In this document: positions 14,331-28,800 of the stretch, piece by piece
How the letters are laid out: each line of letters opens with the position of its first letter
Position numbering within the stretch: the first letter of the stretch is position 1
Assembly (NCBI RefSeq): GCF_023343835.1
Contig: NC_064437.1
Span: 52,464,972-52,528,971 of the forward strand
Reading direction: 5' to 3'
Length of the DNA: 64,000 nt
Origin: Lagopus muta
Lineage: Eukaryota > Chordata > Aves > Galliformes > Phasianidae
Notes under the pieces: generated by a model
Seen by the model: only the letters and a program-made list of their open reading frames with translations
What the model was told of the DNA's origin: nothing
Databases searched by the model: none
Position numbers and translations under genes: made by a program

Positions 14331-17300
14331 GCTTATTGCATAGTTATTGATTTGAACTCTTGTCCCAGGGCTTGCCTTTTGTAATCAGCCGCTTTGTTGC
14401 GCGTAGCATGAAGCACAGCAGCGCTAGTGGCACTTAACGTTTGGCAGAAACATTTTCTAGCTTAAAATCTGCTTTAGTCTATCTGGATGGCTTACACTAT
14501 TTACAGCAACTTCTGCGGCACGGGCTGTCTTTCTGTACTGCTGACAGCACGGGGCTCTTTGTGTGGGGCTTTTAAAACAAAGCCGAAGCACAGACATGCA
14601 GGCAAGTAGCAAACGCATAAGGATCTGGGCAGAAACTTAGCTACTGAGCTGAGCTAGATGCTTAGGGGCAGCAGTTTGCACTAGTTTGATAGCTTCTTGT
14701 CCAGAAGGCTCTCATCAGTGTTACAGCAGGGAATCAAAAGATGATTCAGTTTTTCTATAAATAAATAAAAAGGCCAACTAGTCCTCTCCGTGTTTTGAAT
14801 GTCACAGACTGCAATTAATTGTTTTTTGAGTGGAAGAAATGTTTTCTCAGTCTAATGCACTTCAAGTTGTAAAGCATAGGCTGGTGGAAGTGGGAGGTTA
14901 GCTCATTAATCTGTGCAGTCAGGAGTGAAGGTAGACCTGCTTTCTGCCTGTTTTGTGTATAGGGGCTGTAACAGGCTTGAAACGCTACTCCTCATCTGAA
15001 GGAAACCCGTACGTTTAATACAGATACTATCAGCTCTGCGTTGAAATGTGGGTCAGTATGCTAGCATGGCCAAGGAAGAAATTCTCCTTGGGGTGCTACA
15101 GAGCAGCAGATTGTATCAGTGGTCAGCATGAATAACTTCTTGTGCACAAAGTGTAACAGTCAATGAATAAATAAACAAATGTTGCTGTGGGGACCTTCAG
15201 TCTGGGGAAAATATGGCACTGATATCATGCAGGCAGCAGTGAAGTTCAGTCGATCTAAAATCAGTAGAATCGGGCATAGAAGGTACTGAACTGAGCAAGA
15301 GGTAGTAACTGTTGTAGAATTCTACGAAATTGTTCCAAAAATAATGCCTCCTATTTATTTCCATGGAAACTACAACAAAGAGCACAATAACACTATTTGA
15401 TAAAGCAGATATTCGGCTACAAAACACTAATTTGCAACATAGTCACCACCATTAGCAATGCATTTTTGCCAGCCACGACCAATAGTCTGCATGCCAGGCT
15501 AGGAAACATCTGCATAGCCATCTGGAACACGGCTTGTCTTTCACCTTGCTGTCTGTTGCCACTGCTGAAACACACCTCCCACCACCTCACTGTGCTCACA
15601 TCCACTGTTTGATCTCCATAAACGTTCAGCAGTGGTCAATGAATATCAATGGGTGCCATTTTTTCTGCATGGAGGAATTCAGTATGCATCTCCATGTCAG
15701 ACAGCATTGTGTCAGACTCCCCTTCTGCTGCCATCTGTCACACAAATGGTGAGAAGTTTCAACCTCTACTGACGCATCACCAAAATCCGCCTCTGATGTG
15801 GTGGGCCAACATAATGAAATAGGAGGCATTACTTTCAGAACAGCTTATAGAGATGATGACTTAATTGCTGCTGTCAGGTGACTGCTTTCTATGGACCGAT
15901 GATTGTTCCAGCATGGAGCAGTGTAAATTAAGAGCTGAGGGAAAGAATGTAAAGGAATGTCAATAATGGCTGCAAGTTCAAAGAATATGAACTGAATAGC
16001 ACTCCAGAAACAAAAATGAGGATGACTTTGGCCAGCTCTGTGGGGGCACTGAAGGAGGCAAACAGAAGTTGAAACAAGTAAATACAAAGTGAAGAGAGGA
16101 AATGGAGAACACGTGATACCACGTACTGGCTGTGAATTGTGGGAGATTAGATTTTTCCCTGACATGTTGGCACTTTGTCTAAATTAAGTTAGTGGGAACC
16201 AGCACAATTCAAAGGAAGTGTTCTGTGTTGTAGAAACAAGATAATGTGTATGTAGCAACTCCGTAATCATTTTGGAAGTAGAAAGGGTAAGATTGTAAAG
16301 ATGATGCAGGAAAAAAAAGCACAGTAGTTTCTGTTAAATGTTTTCCCACATTTTGAAGAAGAATGAATTTTGGTATAAAGGAACATTTCATGTAATGTTA
16401 TAACTAAGTAGCTTGTTTTGTTAGATTAAGATTCGTGGGGGAAATAAAGTTTTATAACAATTTGAGATTAAATGCTCCAATTGGTTAGAATATTTATGCT
16501 CATTGATGCTAATTTTCAACAAACATTAGTGAAATCACTGACAGTGGGAAAGATAGAATATCCTAGGGAACTGTTATCAATTTATTTTAACATCAGTGGT
16601 AAGTTGTTGGAGAATCCTCCTGTCTGATCAAGTCTTAATGGTTGGTTATGGAGTATGAAACTTCCCAGAAAAGCCTTCAGAATAATGTTATTATAGAAAT
16701 GGATAATGCTGGCAAAAATAACAGGAACTAAAGAACCAGATAGGAAATTGCTCATCCCAGATGGGAGCAAACTTGTACGTTCATGTGGTTCCTTCAAGCA
16801 AGTATTAATCTGTGTCCTAAAATGGAGATAGTCCTACTTACAAGACTAGGATTGTGTTCCCTTTGGTTTGAAACACAGTGGCTGGTGAATCTGTTTACAG
16901 AGAGGAAAGCACTCCCGAGTACTCTTGCAAGTACCACAGTATTCCAAGACCCTTGCTGTCTTGAAATCTTTTTTTCTGTACTAAGCCAGCTGACTTAGGA
17001 AATAGATATCAAGAAAGCCTGGCATGATTCTCATTTGGAAAAAACAGGCTCCATTTTGCCTTAAATATATTATTGCTATTAGCATCCTCTTCAGAATTTC
17101 TTTAATTGAAGTTGGAGGCTTACAGAATTTTTAGGAAAAAAAAATGTTCTTAAAAATCAAGTGAATATTCAGTAAATCTGGGCTGCAAGCTAAGGGAATC
17201 CCTAAGACCTGACTTCCCAGATGGTTGGGAACCAAGTCACAGAAGGGGAAATGGAAATCTTCCTGTCCAGCATTTGATAGCCACAGGGTGGATGAGCGTA

Positions 17301-19857
17301 GAGCTAAGAAGGCAAGCAGTTCTTTATCTGATCTGTTTTCCAATATATTATTTGCTATTGCTTTATTTTTCTGAGACAGCAAATGTGATTGCAAATAGTA
17401 AATAGAAATCTGCCTCCACAGCAATAGATGCGTTTCTGATTTTTTTTTCTGATTACAAAAGTGTCTTTGTGATTCTCCAGGAAAGAATGAACTAATGGAT
17501 TAAAACCTGATTAACAACAGACCTCAAAAATAGTTATCAAAGGAAATCATGATTCAACAGCTGTGCTTCCAGCGGTATTCTGCAACAGGTCTGATGGCAA
17601 TAGATATTTTCAATAATGATCTAAAAAACATTTTAAAAATCATTCCGATTTACAGATGGAGTTTTTCAATGCTAGGAGGAGCAGTACAAATACCAATTAA
17701 GTCAGAGGAAAAAGTCTAAGGAAGCCAAGAGTGGTTGGAAACATAAAGAGCAAATAATAGGCTTCAAGCCAGCTTGTAAAAGCACAGCTAATGTAACTTT
17801 GGGAAAAAAGCTGGACATTCAAATACTGAATGGACTAGAACGATTTCCAGGCAATTTTGCCTTGGAAAAAAAAAATGCTAAGACATGTAGGTATACATAC
17901 ATATTTGTATGTGATAGCCCTAACTCACATTTTATTTACTTTATCATAAGCATGGCTGCATTGCATGGTAGACAGGAAAAAGTTATTCTCTAGGCAACCT
18001 TCCTGTAGCCAAGTAAACCTATGTTTGCCTCTTAAGTAGTGTTTACCAGAAACATGTAGAAAACATTCAAGGAATTTTTTGAAGAATAAATTTAAGAGGC
18101 TGAACAACTGAAAGGGGAAGATCATAGAAACTGTAAGTGACAGTCTTTGGCCTTTCCCAAGTTGTTTAACTGGCTTAATATGGTGCAAAAATACCACGTT
18201 TGGTCACATTTCTTCTTTTCCTTGGACATCTTTGTATCTTTGGCACCTTCTGGTTTGAGAGCAACAAGTGAACCTGACTTTGCAGTTAACATTCCCTTTT
18301 TACTAACACTTGTGCTCACTGGCTATGTACTGCTGAGCTTTATTTGACTTGAAGTGGTTTGAGATAGGAGCCAGGTTCTTTCAGCAGTATCTGCTCAAAG
18401 GGACTGGGTTGTGGTTAAGACAGAAGGGGTTAGGCTGAATTTGGGGGCGAACTAAATGATGCTGAGATGACACTGGTTGGCAAGACAATCTACAAAGGAT
18501 TATCACTGCTTGAAAGCAATCAAACTGCAGTTGAAAAATTCTGGGTTATGTTCACAAGAGCAATGCCCCAGTTGATTTTGTGGAAGATGAGTTAGATGGG
18601 ACCATTTCTTCAATTATGTTTACGCACCTTTTTGTGAGGTGAGTGTGAGAATTGTCTTTCTCTCTCAGCTTGGCAGAAGCTTCCCTGAGCATAGCTGAAG
18701 CGTTACGGCAGGCACTTCCAATATGCTCGTGTGGGGAGCATCAGAGCCCAAAGCTGTGCTTCTGCGGTCAGTTTAGTTGGACATAAGTCTATGCTTCAGT
18801 GATGAAAGAGGGGCTTATCCTTGGCTCTAGCCTTGTTTTATTGTTTTGGTTGTTGTTGCTGTCATTGTTGTTTTTTCCCCCCTGAAATAATTTTCAGCTT
18901 ATCTGGCTTGAATGCCAACACCAGCCCAAGTGAGAGAACAGGAGGAGGGGAGGAGGTAAGGGTGAAAGTCACTTGGATCAAAGCTATTGTGGGAGTTTCA
19001 CTGTAAGGCGAGGCATGACATAAAACCAGCCCTGTGCTCTGAAACAGTACTGCATTAGCAGTACAAATTAAGAAGTGAATTAAGGGAAAAAGTGTGAGAG
19101 ACCAGATGGAAAGAAACAAAGTCAGCTAAGTGCATGCTGTGCAAATTCATCCACTCGCGTCTTCTTGTGCACTTGCCACCCTGCTCCAAATTTGGCTGGA
19201 AAAATAGTCTTCCCAGCCTCCTCCGTGGGCCCCATCTCCTCTCTGCCCCTTGCTGTGCCGGCTGTAAGCTGCTGCTCTCCCTGCCCGAGGGCAATGCAGG
19301 CAAGTTACTTGTCACTGTGTGCAGTGCTTTGCCAGCCCCAGCAATGCTGCAGATTGCATCTGCCACCTGCTCTAACTCTTGCATGAATCCTTTAGGGCTC
19401 TTGCTAGTCCCTTCCAGCTTGGGAAGAGCTTCCCGGGAGCATCTGCATCTCTGTTTCACCGTCTGCCTTCAGGTTCCTTTTGTAATATAAATGACTGTGT
19501 GAGCAGTGATTAAGTCTCTGGTAAGAGATGTATGCCCATCAGCCTGCCCTGCACTGTCCCGTGCTCCCTATGGCTTTTGTTTAGCTGTATGCTACCTGGC
19601 TACTGCTCTCGAAATAACCCTCATAGTGGCTGAATGGTGTACTGGCTGACACCTGAACCTTTCCTAAAGCATTTTTAATTTGCACAAATAGAAGTCAATG
19701 TCTCTTTGCTTGTTATGTACTCTCCCTCTGCTTCTGATCCTCCTGAGAACTTTCCGCCTAACCATGCAGGATGGGGAATGCTGGATTGTTCTTGGGGAAC
19801 AGAAAGGAGGAAAAATTGACTCTTTTTTACAAAGTAATGAAAGTCATCTTTTTTTTT

Positions 19858-19894
<37 letters not shown>

Positions 19895-22800
19895 ACTATC
19901 TATCTGCCTGCAATCTGTCAGCCAGAGCTCAAGTAAGAATTGGCCTCTGAGCTTTGCTTGCTGCCTGGAAAAGGTGACTCAGCTGCTGAGGATGTATGAA
20001 CCACTTCTGTTCCTCAGTTCACAGTGTTTTTTCACAGTCTGCTGAGAGAACTGTTGTGGTTTCTATATATTAACTAAATGACTGCAGCTGAGGGCAGAGG
20101 TGTCTGCAGCCTCTGCCTGCTCCTCTCTGGGCTGTGGTAAGAAGGGGGAACACTTCTCCAAAACTGAGGGACAGGGAAGATACCTGTCTTGGCCAAGTTC
20201 AACCTTTACCTGCTGGTTCCAGCAGGTGTGTGAGGAGTGCTTTTTGAAGTACTTGCCTTGAGTTAAATATGCCCAATAAGTTGATGTGCAGCTTCTACTT
20301 GGCCTTGCCTTCCTGAAACAGTGTAGGAAACTTACTGTTTGTTAGCTTTGTCTGAGACTAAAAAGCACAAAGCCAGCTGAAGCTGAAAGGATCTTTAATA
20401 AAGCAAATGATTGTTTTGTTTACAAGACTTGGAAATACTGTTGTGACAGAAAGGCATGGAAATCACAAGGCAAAAACAACAACAACAAAAATTTCCAGCA
20501 GTGTTGTTTAGGAGTTCTTCTGTCATTAGCAAGAGAGAAGTCAGGTCTTATTTTGAAATGAATCAGAAGTTTGAAGAGGAGTAAATCACACAGTGTAACA
20601 CATGGAATTGAGTTAAGCTATCTACCCAGCCAGTTGAGCAGGGCAGTCAGAACTCTGCTCCTTTCCCACACTGCTCTTGTGACTTGGTTAGTACACATGT
20701 GGCTGCAACAGCCTGACCAGAGAACAGGGCCTGTCTGAAGAGCAGCTTGGTGGGATATTTTAAAAAGTCTGCACTTGTACAAGTGCAGGGTATAACACTA
20801 GCAGAAGACAGACTGAGGCAGAATAGTGTCCTTTTTGTGGCAGAGCTCGCAGATGGGTTAAACCAACTGCGAAACAAAGCTTTTGTACTTCATCTTAAAA
20901 ATAGTTTGCAACAGAACCTGGCCCCATGCTGTGAACTTCTTGTTAAGCACAGTAATTTTACTGTTGCTTTTTAGGTTACAAAGTGTGTCTCAGCTTTAGA
21001 GGCTAGTAATTTCTCCACCAATTAGAGGGCTTTTTTGTGTTGCTGTAAGATTACAAACTGGATCCCGTCAGCCTTGCTAGGAATAGATTCCTTCTATAAA
21101 TAGGGACCTTGGAGAGGCTTTTCTACTCATTTACTTCTCAAGAGACTGCAACCATAAATGTACATTGTCATACGTTGCAAACCACATCTCTGGAACCTTG
21201 GTTGTGGTGTAACAGTAAGTCTTAGGTTTGCTAGCATGTCACAGAAACTGCATAAAATGCAACAGCACTGCTGTGAGGTTGTCCATAACGCCAATGTAAA
21301 GTAGTAAATGACTCTCTTACTCTGGCTTCTCCTGCCTCCATCCCTGAAGCTGGACTGTGGGGAACAAATCCAGGAGTAATTCTTTCCTGCAGTGGGGCTC
21401 TGCTGCCTCTATTTTTCTTCATGTTTCTTCTAGCCTCAATGACATTTCTTGTTTTTCTCACACTTTCAAAGTAACAGCAGAACTACACAGATCTTATAGT
21501 GTGAGTCATGTGTGTGTACTTTACTAGGCCAATAATGCCCTAGTTGCTGTTTGTCTGGCAGAAAACAAGAGAGAACACACCAAAGCAGTGGAAGATGAAT
21601 TTTAGAGTAGGTGTAGCTGAAGTGTGTGCTGCTGCTGCCTTAGACCCTGGGATCTCTGCCTCAGTGGGAGGAAGTGTGCTGGAGCCTTGGTTTGTTGTTA
21701 GGGGAAGGCTGAGCCTCAGCAGACAGAGAAATGATGGTTGGCTCCAGTGTTATCTGTGGATCTGCTGAGAGAAGGCTGTGACATGAGCATGGGAAAAAGT
21801 CTGTGCACAAAGGCCTCCTTGTGAGTCCTGTGATCCTGCTGCAGGATAGCTGCAACTTTCCTGTGTCACCAGGAGCTTTATGGAGGAGGCTGATGTTCGT
21901 GCCATGCATGCTGTGTCAGCACGGTGACAGAACACTGCCAGCCCTGAGCGATAGAAGTGACACAGACTCACCCAGCACCATCACAGGGAGCTGCTTGCTG
22001 TGTGAAGCTCCAGCATTGCCAATGAGACGTAACACCTAAGGGATAGGTTGCGTTGTTTCTGCCACGCTGGGTGCTCCGGGCAGGAGGCAAACGATGTCCA
22101 AGTACAGAGCTGTGTGCTGAGCACTGCCCTGACTGGCTGCTTTGGATATCTGCCTCTTTCTTTCTGCTTTTATTGGGGTCCCCAAGACCTAACCAAACCA
22201 AACGGACCTTTTCACAGCTGCACAGATGGTGTGTGGTAAAGCACTGGTCCCGGCACAACATGCAGAAGGCAGATGTGCAGATGAAGAAGCAGAAAGACAA
22301 ATTGTTCCGATCAAAGCATAATGTATGTGTATTACAGGGCTGAATAAAGCAACAGCAAGGGCTAAAAGCGTGCTGTGTACTGATAACCCTGACTGTGACC
22401 AAGTGCAGTAAAGCTGGGTAAATACTGGCAAAGCTGGTCTTTGTGACAAGCCCTGTGGTCTGCACCCCGATAAGGCCCACAAGTTCGTCAGCTGGAGGCC
22501 TGTGTGCTGATAAGGGCCCTACAAGGATGGCTCCTTGGGACAAAACCTGTCTCCAATAACAAGATGGCAGCAAGGTTGCAGCATATCCCATATGCACCTC
22601 TTCTTTCTCTTCTATCAGGACGGCAGACTGTAGGCATTAAAGATAATCAAAATTAGCAGAGCCTGGGCAACCAGCTGTCCAAGGGCTCTTGGGGTTGAAG
22701 TTAGCAAGATCCTGAGGCAAAGAGATTTCACTGCACTGAGTGTTAGCAAAGGACCTGCCCAACAGGATGCTGGTGCCATCGAGGAAGAATCCAAGGGATG

Positions 22801-25800
22801 CAGTGAGGACGCATGGCATCTATGAACCCTGGTCCCCTGTTGTGTGGAATTTTGCCAGACCTTGAAGTGCAAGTATGAGGGAACCAAGTGTGGAGGAGGG
22901 AATGAGCAAGAGTGAAAAGATTTTGTAAAACACGCATCCTCTTTCTGTTCTGTGAGAACTTGTGCTTTTGCTACATTAATCTCCTGTACTATTGCTCTGT
23001 TAAAAACTGCTCCATACTTAAATTACAAAAAGATGTGAAACTAGTTTGCTTATAACTTGTTTATGATGTCACTTTGAGTAAAGTCAGGAGAGTTTAATAA
23101 GTTTGTCTCCACATGATCAGTGGTTCAAAAATGTACTCACGCCCATATTGGGCTGAGAGAAACTGATGGAAATTATTTGGCAGAAATATTGGATGGAATA
23201 GGAGAACAAGGAAAGATGCTAGAAATTTTCAGTAATGGAAAGAGCAAAGCTGAAACGTCTCAACAGATGTTTGCCTTCACCATTCCTACATGAACCAAGT
23301 TGGTTTCTGATGTGTTTGTATAAAGGGTGAGCAGGTGGTGGCCCACTGTTGGGAATTGTCTGAATGGGTGTTGTAGACATGGTTTTAATGCTGTTTTTTT
23401 AGGATATTCCGTCATTTTCATATATTGCTTGCTGCTTTTACATGGCTTTCAGTCCACATGGTAGAAATCCTATCCCAGCCAATTTTAATTAAGAAAAAAA
23501 AAAAAATAATGGTACATTACGTATCTGTTCTGGGGAATTTGTACTGATAATTGCTGGAAACTTCAGCTCAGCTTTTCTCTGCTCTGGGTAACTCCTAAAC
23601 ATAACAGTGTTTTGTTATTCTTCTTTCCACTTGAAAAATGTTATCAAAGGAGAAAGTCTGGTAAAGTGTTCAGGACGATCTGAAAGATCAACAAGTACTG
23701 AATAGTATTGTTTGAGACAGCTCTTGCATGAGTCTTCTCTCTCCATCCTACTTCTACCTTGTCCCAAAGGAAAGCAAATATCCTAGATTGCAGGATGTAG
23801 ATGTGAGTCACTGCTTGGTTTTTAGTGGTGAGAAAGTTGACCGCTATCAGTTTTCCCAAATGGGAGTGGAAGCCAAGAAAAATCTCGTCACAGTGTAAGT
23901 TAAAGCTTTCTTCTTTTGAGCTCTTCTGTCCTTATCTGGCTATTAACTGCACCAGTAGAGCTGATATGCTGATTCGGCATCCTAAGGAGAAGCCAAGGCA
24001 GCTCCAAGCCACACTTAAGGAATTACAAATGGGGCTGTTAGAGTCACGAGTTTGCTCCTTAGCTGATTTATAAATGGTCTTGTTTTCTTTCTTGCTCTTT
24101 TGTCCCAGAGCTGTTAATAAATAGTCTTTTATAACTCTCATGTTCCTGCAGGAGATGTGAGGAAATAAGCCTCTGCCCTGGGGCAGGCTCTGCCAGCATC
24201 ACTCAGCAAAGATCCTGGTTTAATGCCTCCAGTGCAACCCCAACAGGCAGCATGCAGACAGGGGCACTTGTCCTGGGGGTGCATTCTTACAGTGTCACCC
24301 CCTCGTTATCACTGCAGTGTGTCCACACAGCCTTATCCAAAGCATTTTGTGTCTGTATAACTGTTTGAGACAATGATAAGGAATGAAATAAGGAAGACGT
24401 GCAAATTGTAACCCAGACTATGGCTTGATTATAAATGGATTTCCTTTCCTGAGCCAGATTCTCTTCAAGATTCACTGTATATCCTGGTAATAAATAATCT
24501 GAACTTTGGAAACTTCTCCTGTCACAGACAATTTATCTGGCAAAACTCCTTTGCTGTTTTGTTCCATGAGGCTCCAAGCATTGCTAAGTGCAAGGCTTCT
24601 AACCAAGAAAATTTAGGTCCATATTTAACTCTTAATGTTTCCCAAATCTGCTTTTGCAACCCTGAGGCTTTGGTATATATTTTTATTTATTTATTACTTT
24701 CAGACATTTTGCTGAGGTCTGTGCCCTACAACAGGCTTTGGTCCTCTGTTTTCTTCCTGTTGGTTATCCCTAAAAATACCACAGGGCAATTTGTTTCCTG
24801 CTATTTGAAATGGAAATAGTAGCAGCATAAGGAACAGAGCATGATATTCATGCCAAATATCATGAGCTGAATCCTCCCAATGGTTTGTGGGAATCTTAGT
24901 TATTAAAGCTGACCTCTGAGAAATCAGTATATTTTTCCGCTAAGGCTAAGCAGTGGAGGCATTCCTCAGCAGGAAACAAAAACTATCCCCAGCTGTTCCC
25001 AGTGTTGTGCTCTGCCATGAAGAAAGGAGATAGCAGTGCTGACAGCTGGAGGTAAGTGGGAAAAGCTGAAAGAGATTAACTAGCAAGCAATCTCTTTTAT
25101 GCGTGCAAACTTAACCTTTGTTTATTGAAAGAATACATCAGGCCTGCTGCCCTGTCTTGGTAGCAAAGCACTTCTCACTTCATCTGCTAGAGGTAGTTGC
25201 AAAGGGAAAGTCACTACCAATTTCTCTGCTGAGTGAGTGATATGCATGTTAGAGTAGGAAAAGGTCAGTGGGTATCTTGTAAGTCTGAGACATGCTCCTG
25301 TAGAAGAAGAAACACCTGTGAAGGAAATAATACTTGTAAGGAGTGGTGAGATCCAGGTACAGGCAAAATCCCATGCATAGGTGAGCTGCATCCATCCTTT
25401 TGCCTATGCAGCCTCATCATAAAGTGCCTTTGCCAGCAGCTCTGCTGACACTGTGTCAGTCTGGAGTGGTCTTTGTGCTTCTGCAGCCAGTCCCCGACAG
25501 CCTTTGATCCTGAATGGGAAGTGAAACTTTAGGAGAAAATCTGCTTGTTTTGCTGTGCTGAAATGCACAAGAAGCTCTGCTTTTCCTCTGGCAGCCACTC
25601 AGTCTGTGTGCATGTGGCACTCCTGGTGCCACGTTACTGTTTTGGAAGCTGGGGAAGTAAGCCCCTGAAAAGCGGTAGTGGAGCTTGATGTGCAAAGCAA
25701 TCCCAGGAATCTGTGATTCAGAGAAAAACTTCCCTGAGATGCAGCCTCAGCCCTGCAAGGCGAGAGTGGTTGTTGGTGGGGAGGGCAAATGGGGAAACTG

Positions 25801-28800
25801 GTGGCTACTGGGAAGGCATATTTTGACACTTGGTATGGTGTAGAACACACTGTGGGTACTGAGAGGTTTGGACATATTTTCTCTGTGGTTGTTTCTGTGC
25901 CATAATCTGGTGGGGTTTAGCAGTATTTGCAATGTTTGAGACTTTGTTCTCTAGGAAGTTGCTGAACTTTCTCACTCGAGTGTGGGTTTTGGGGTGGGAA
26001 ATGATTCTCCTTAAGGCCGCTTCCTTTCTTTTGTCATGGCAACTTCTGCATCGTGCTGATGCAGGGAGGCTGATGGAGCATGAGGAGGGGAGCTGTGCTG
26101 GGTGGGTGATGTGCCTCCGATCACCAATCTGCCTATAAAAGTAATGGTCCCATTACTTTACCACCAACTGTTATACACTTGTAAGCAGTAGCGGTGTGGG
26201 GCTGAGCTGGGAGCTATCAGCCAAAGAGAAAGATACGCCCTAATTCTGATAGAGAAAGAAACATTGCTCTGATAGTTGAGTATTATTAAATAAGTAATTC
26301 ATAGTTAGTCTGCATTAACGAATAACGTCTAGTAGCAATTTAAAATGGTTTCCCAAAGTCAAAATACTTGAGCTGAATCAACTGAGTATTTAAAATAATC
26401 AAAAGGAATGCAAATCAGAAACAGCCTAATAACTTATTCTCTTCCCCAGAAGCCTTAATCTAACAGTTGAAAGTTATGCTATTTTAAGAAAATAGCGTCA
26501 GTGAGAAAGATATGTATTTAGAGGTGGGGGGGGAATGAAGCTGTTTGCAATCAATGCATATTCAAACTCAGAAAGTGTAGGAGGTGGTCAAAAGAGGCAT
26601 AAGAAGAAAATAAGGCCACTTAAGAACAGCAGAGAATTGAAGGGCACTAAGCACAAAAGGATGTCTAGCAGCAATACTGTCCCACTGCAAGTCAGTATAT
26701 TGGAACTATCAGTGGAAACAAAACTAAAGGATGTTAGTGCTCGAGCCTGCTTTGTTTCCTGTAAGAAAAATAGATGCTTTTACATAATTAGATAGCTAAG
26801 TGTATTTAAGTAATAACTTGCGTGATAAGCTTGAATTCACAGGATATTTTCTGATGAAACTTCAAGCTTTGTGGGTAATGACAATAGATCTTCTCCAGTT
26901 AAATGATAGCCTTAATGGGCTGGTAACACAAATTAATGCCAGAAGTCATCTGGTAACAACTGATGTAATTGCTAACAGTTGTTTCTTCTGATTTGAAAAC
27001 CTCTTTGATGTGTGAATCCTAAAAGAAAGATCATAAAGAGAGTCCAGACTTGGAAGCCTAATAAAACATCACATAAATGTAGAAATTAACTGTCTAAAGG
27101 TCATTGTGTCAGCAGTATCTTGCCACTTGTTGGTTGTATTGGAGAATATTGAGTATCTCTGTCTAGCTACTGGGATGCAAGCCAGCAAAATGCTTTCCCA
27201 CAGAGAGATGACTTAATGAAAAGAGTTGTGGAAGTTTTGGTGGGGCTGGGGTATAATGGCAGGGAGCAGGGCTGGGAAGCTGCATGCGGGCTGTGCTGTG
27301 CATGTGCTGCAGTGGGAAGGTCTCTGCCAAGGATGTGCTTTGTGTGCAGGGCAAAAGGGTGTTTGTTGGCAGGGCCTGCTGCCCTTAACTCTCTGACACG
27401 GCTCCTTTGGCACAGGGGATGTGGGACTGACCTGCACAAAGCCCTTCGGGGCCACTTCCAGCTGCGCAGACAGCTGTGGGCAGGGAGAGAAGGACTCTGT
27501 GTGATGCCTGCTCCTTTGTTTCTGTCCCTTGCTGCCACTGCTCCGCTCTCACAGCACTCCCCAGCTCTCCAGGAACGTGGTATGCCTTTTTTTTTTCCTC
27601 ATATTTTTTTCCCCTGAAACACAGCGCTCCTCCAAAGCATCCCATGCAGTTTCCCCAGGTCATGCTCCAGCTATGACTTGTTAAGCAGCAAAAAGACGAG
27701 GTGCCCCCATCCTAAGCAATGCTTGTACATGTGGGATCCTGCTTTACCACCTTCCCTATGGCTTACCCAGTCTCACTGTCAGATCTGGCTTCCTGACATC
27801 TATCACAGACTTTGCTGAAATTCTTTTCCTTTTACTTTTCATTTGTCTGAAGATGATTAATGTCTCCCTTGCTCATCTCTTTCTAAACTAAACAATCCAA
27901 TGCCTTCAATCTTTCCTCACAGGTCAAGTTTATAGATCTCAGATCTATCCATCTTGCTCTTTTCTGGAGCTTCTCCAAGTAGTGTACATCTTTCTTGAAA
28001 GGCAGTGTCCAAACTTGGGCATAGAACTTCATATAAGGCTCTACCCAGGTTAGATGGAGGGAAGGATTACTTCAAACTGCTATAGCTGCAAGAATGTTTT
28101 CTCTGTGTGTGCTGCTTAACTACTTGTTCACTATACTGACTTTGTGTGATGCCTATTTTCCAAACAAGAGCAAATATTTGCTCTTGTCCTTACTGAAGTG
28201 AGCTGGTGGTTTCCCCTGGGGATTCCCTATTTTCCAGATTTATTTATATTCCAGTCCTATTTATCATCATGCTTTTAACTCCCAACTTGGTGCTATCACA
28301 AGTAGTCACGTTCTTTATTCCATCTCCCAGCTCGCTAACGCATCTGTAGGTTCAAGACAAGGTTAAACTTTTCTGCCTGGTTGCGTAGCCTATATCTACA
28401 CGTCTGCCAGCTCTTGAGATTGGTAGGGCTGTGCAGTTTCATAGCAAGTGTATCTGAAAAACAGCATCCAAGGAAAAAGGCATACTATATTGTTTGGATT
28501 ATCGGTTTCACTGGAATTTCAGTGTTTATATGTTAGCATTTATGGGCACTTCATCTGGAAAACTATAATCCACTAAATGTGTATTTATAACTGTATAGAG
28601 CATCACAGTGTGGGCCAGCTATCATGCTAGTACTTAAGATGCAAAGAATAACTAAAACTTGGAGTAGAGCTCCCTATACAGTTCCACATAATAGCTACAA
28701 AAAGTGATGTAAATGCTAGTCTGAACCTTGAAGTCCAACTTCAAAGTGTTCAATGTCTTGTCCTGATATTTTGAAGGAGAATCTCTCAAACCAAAGCAGT

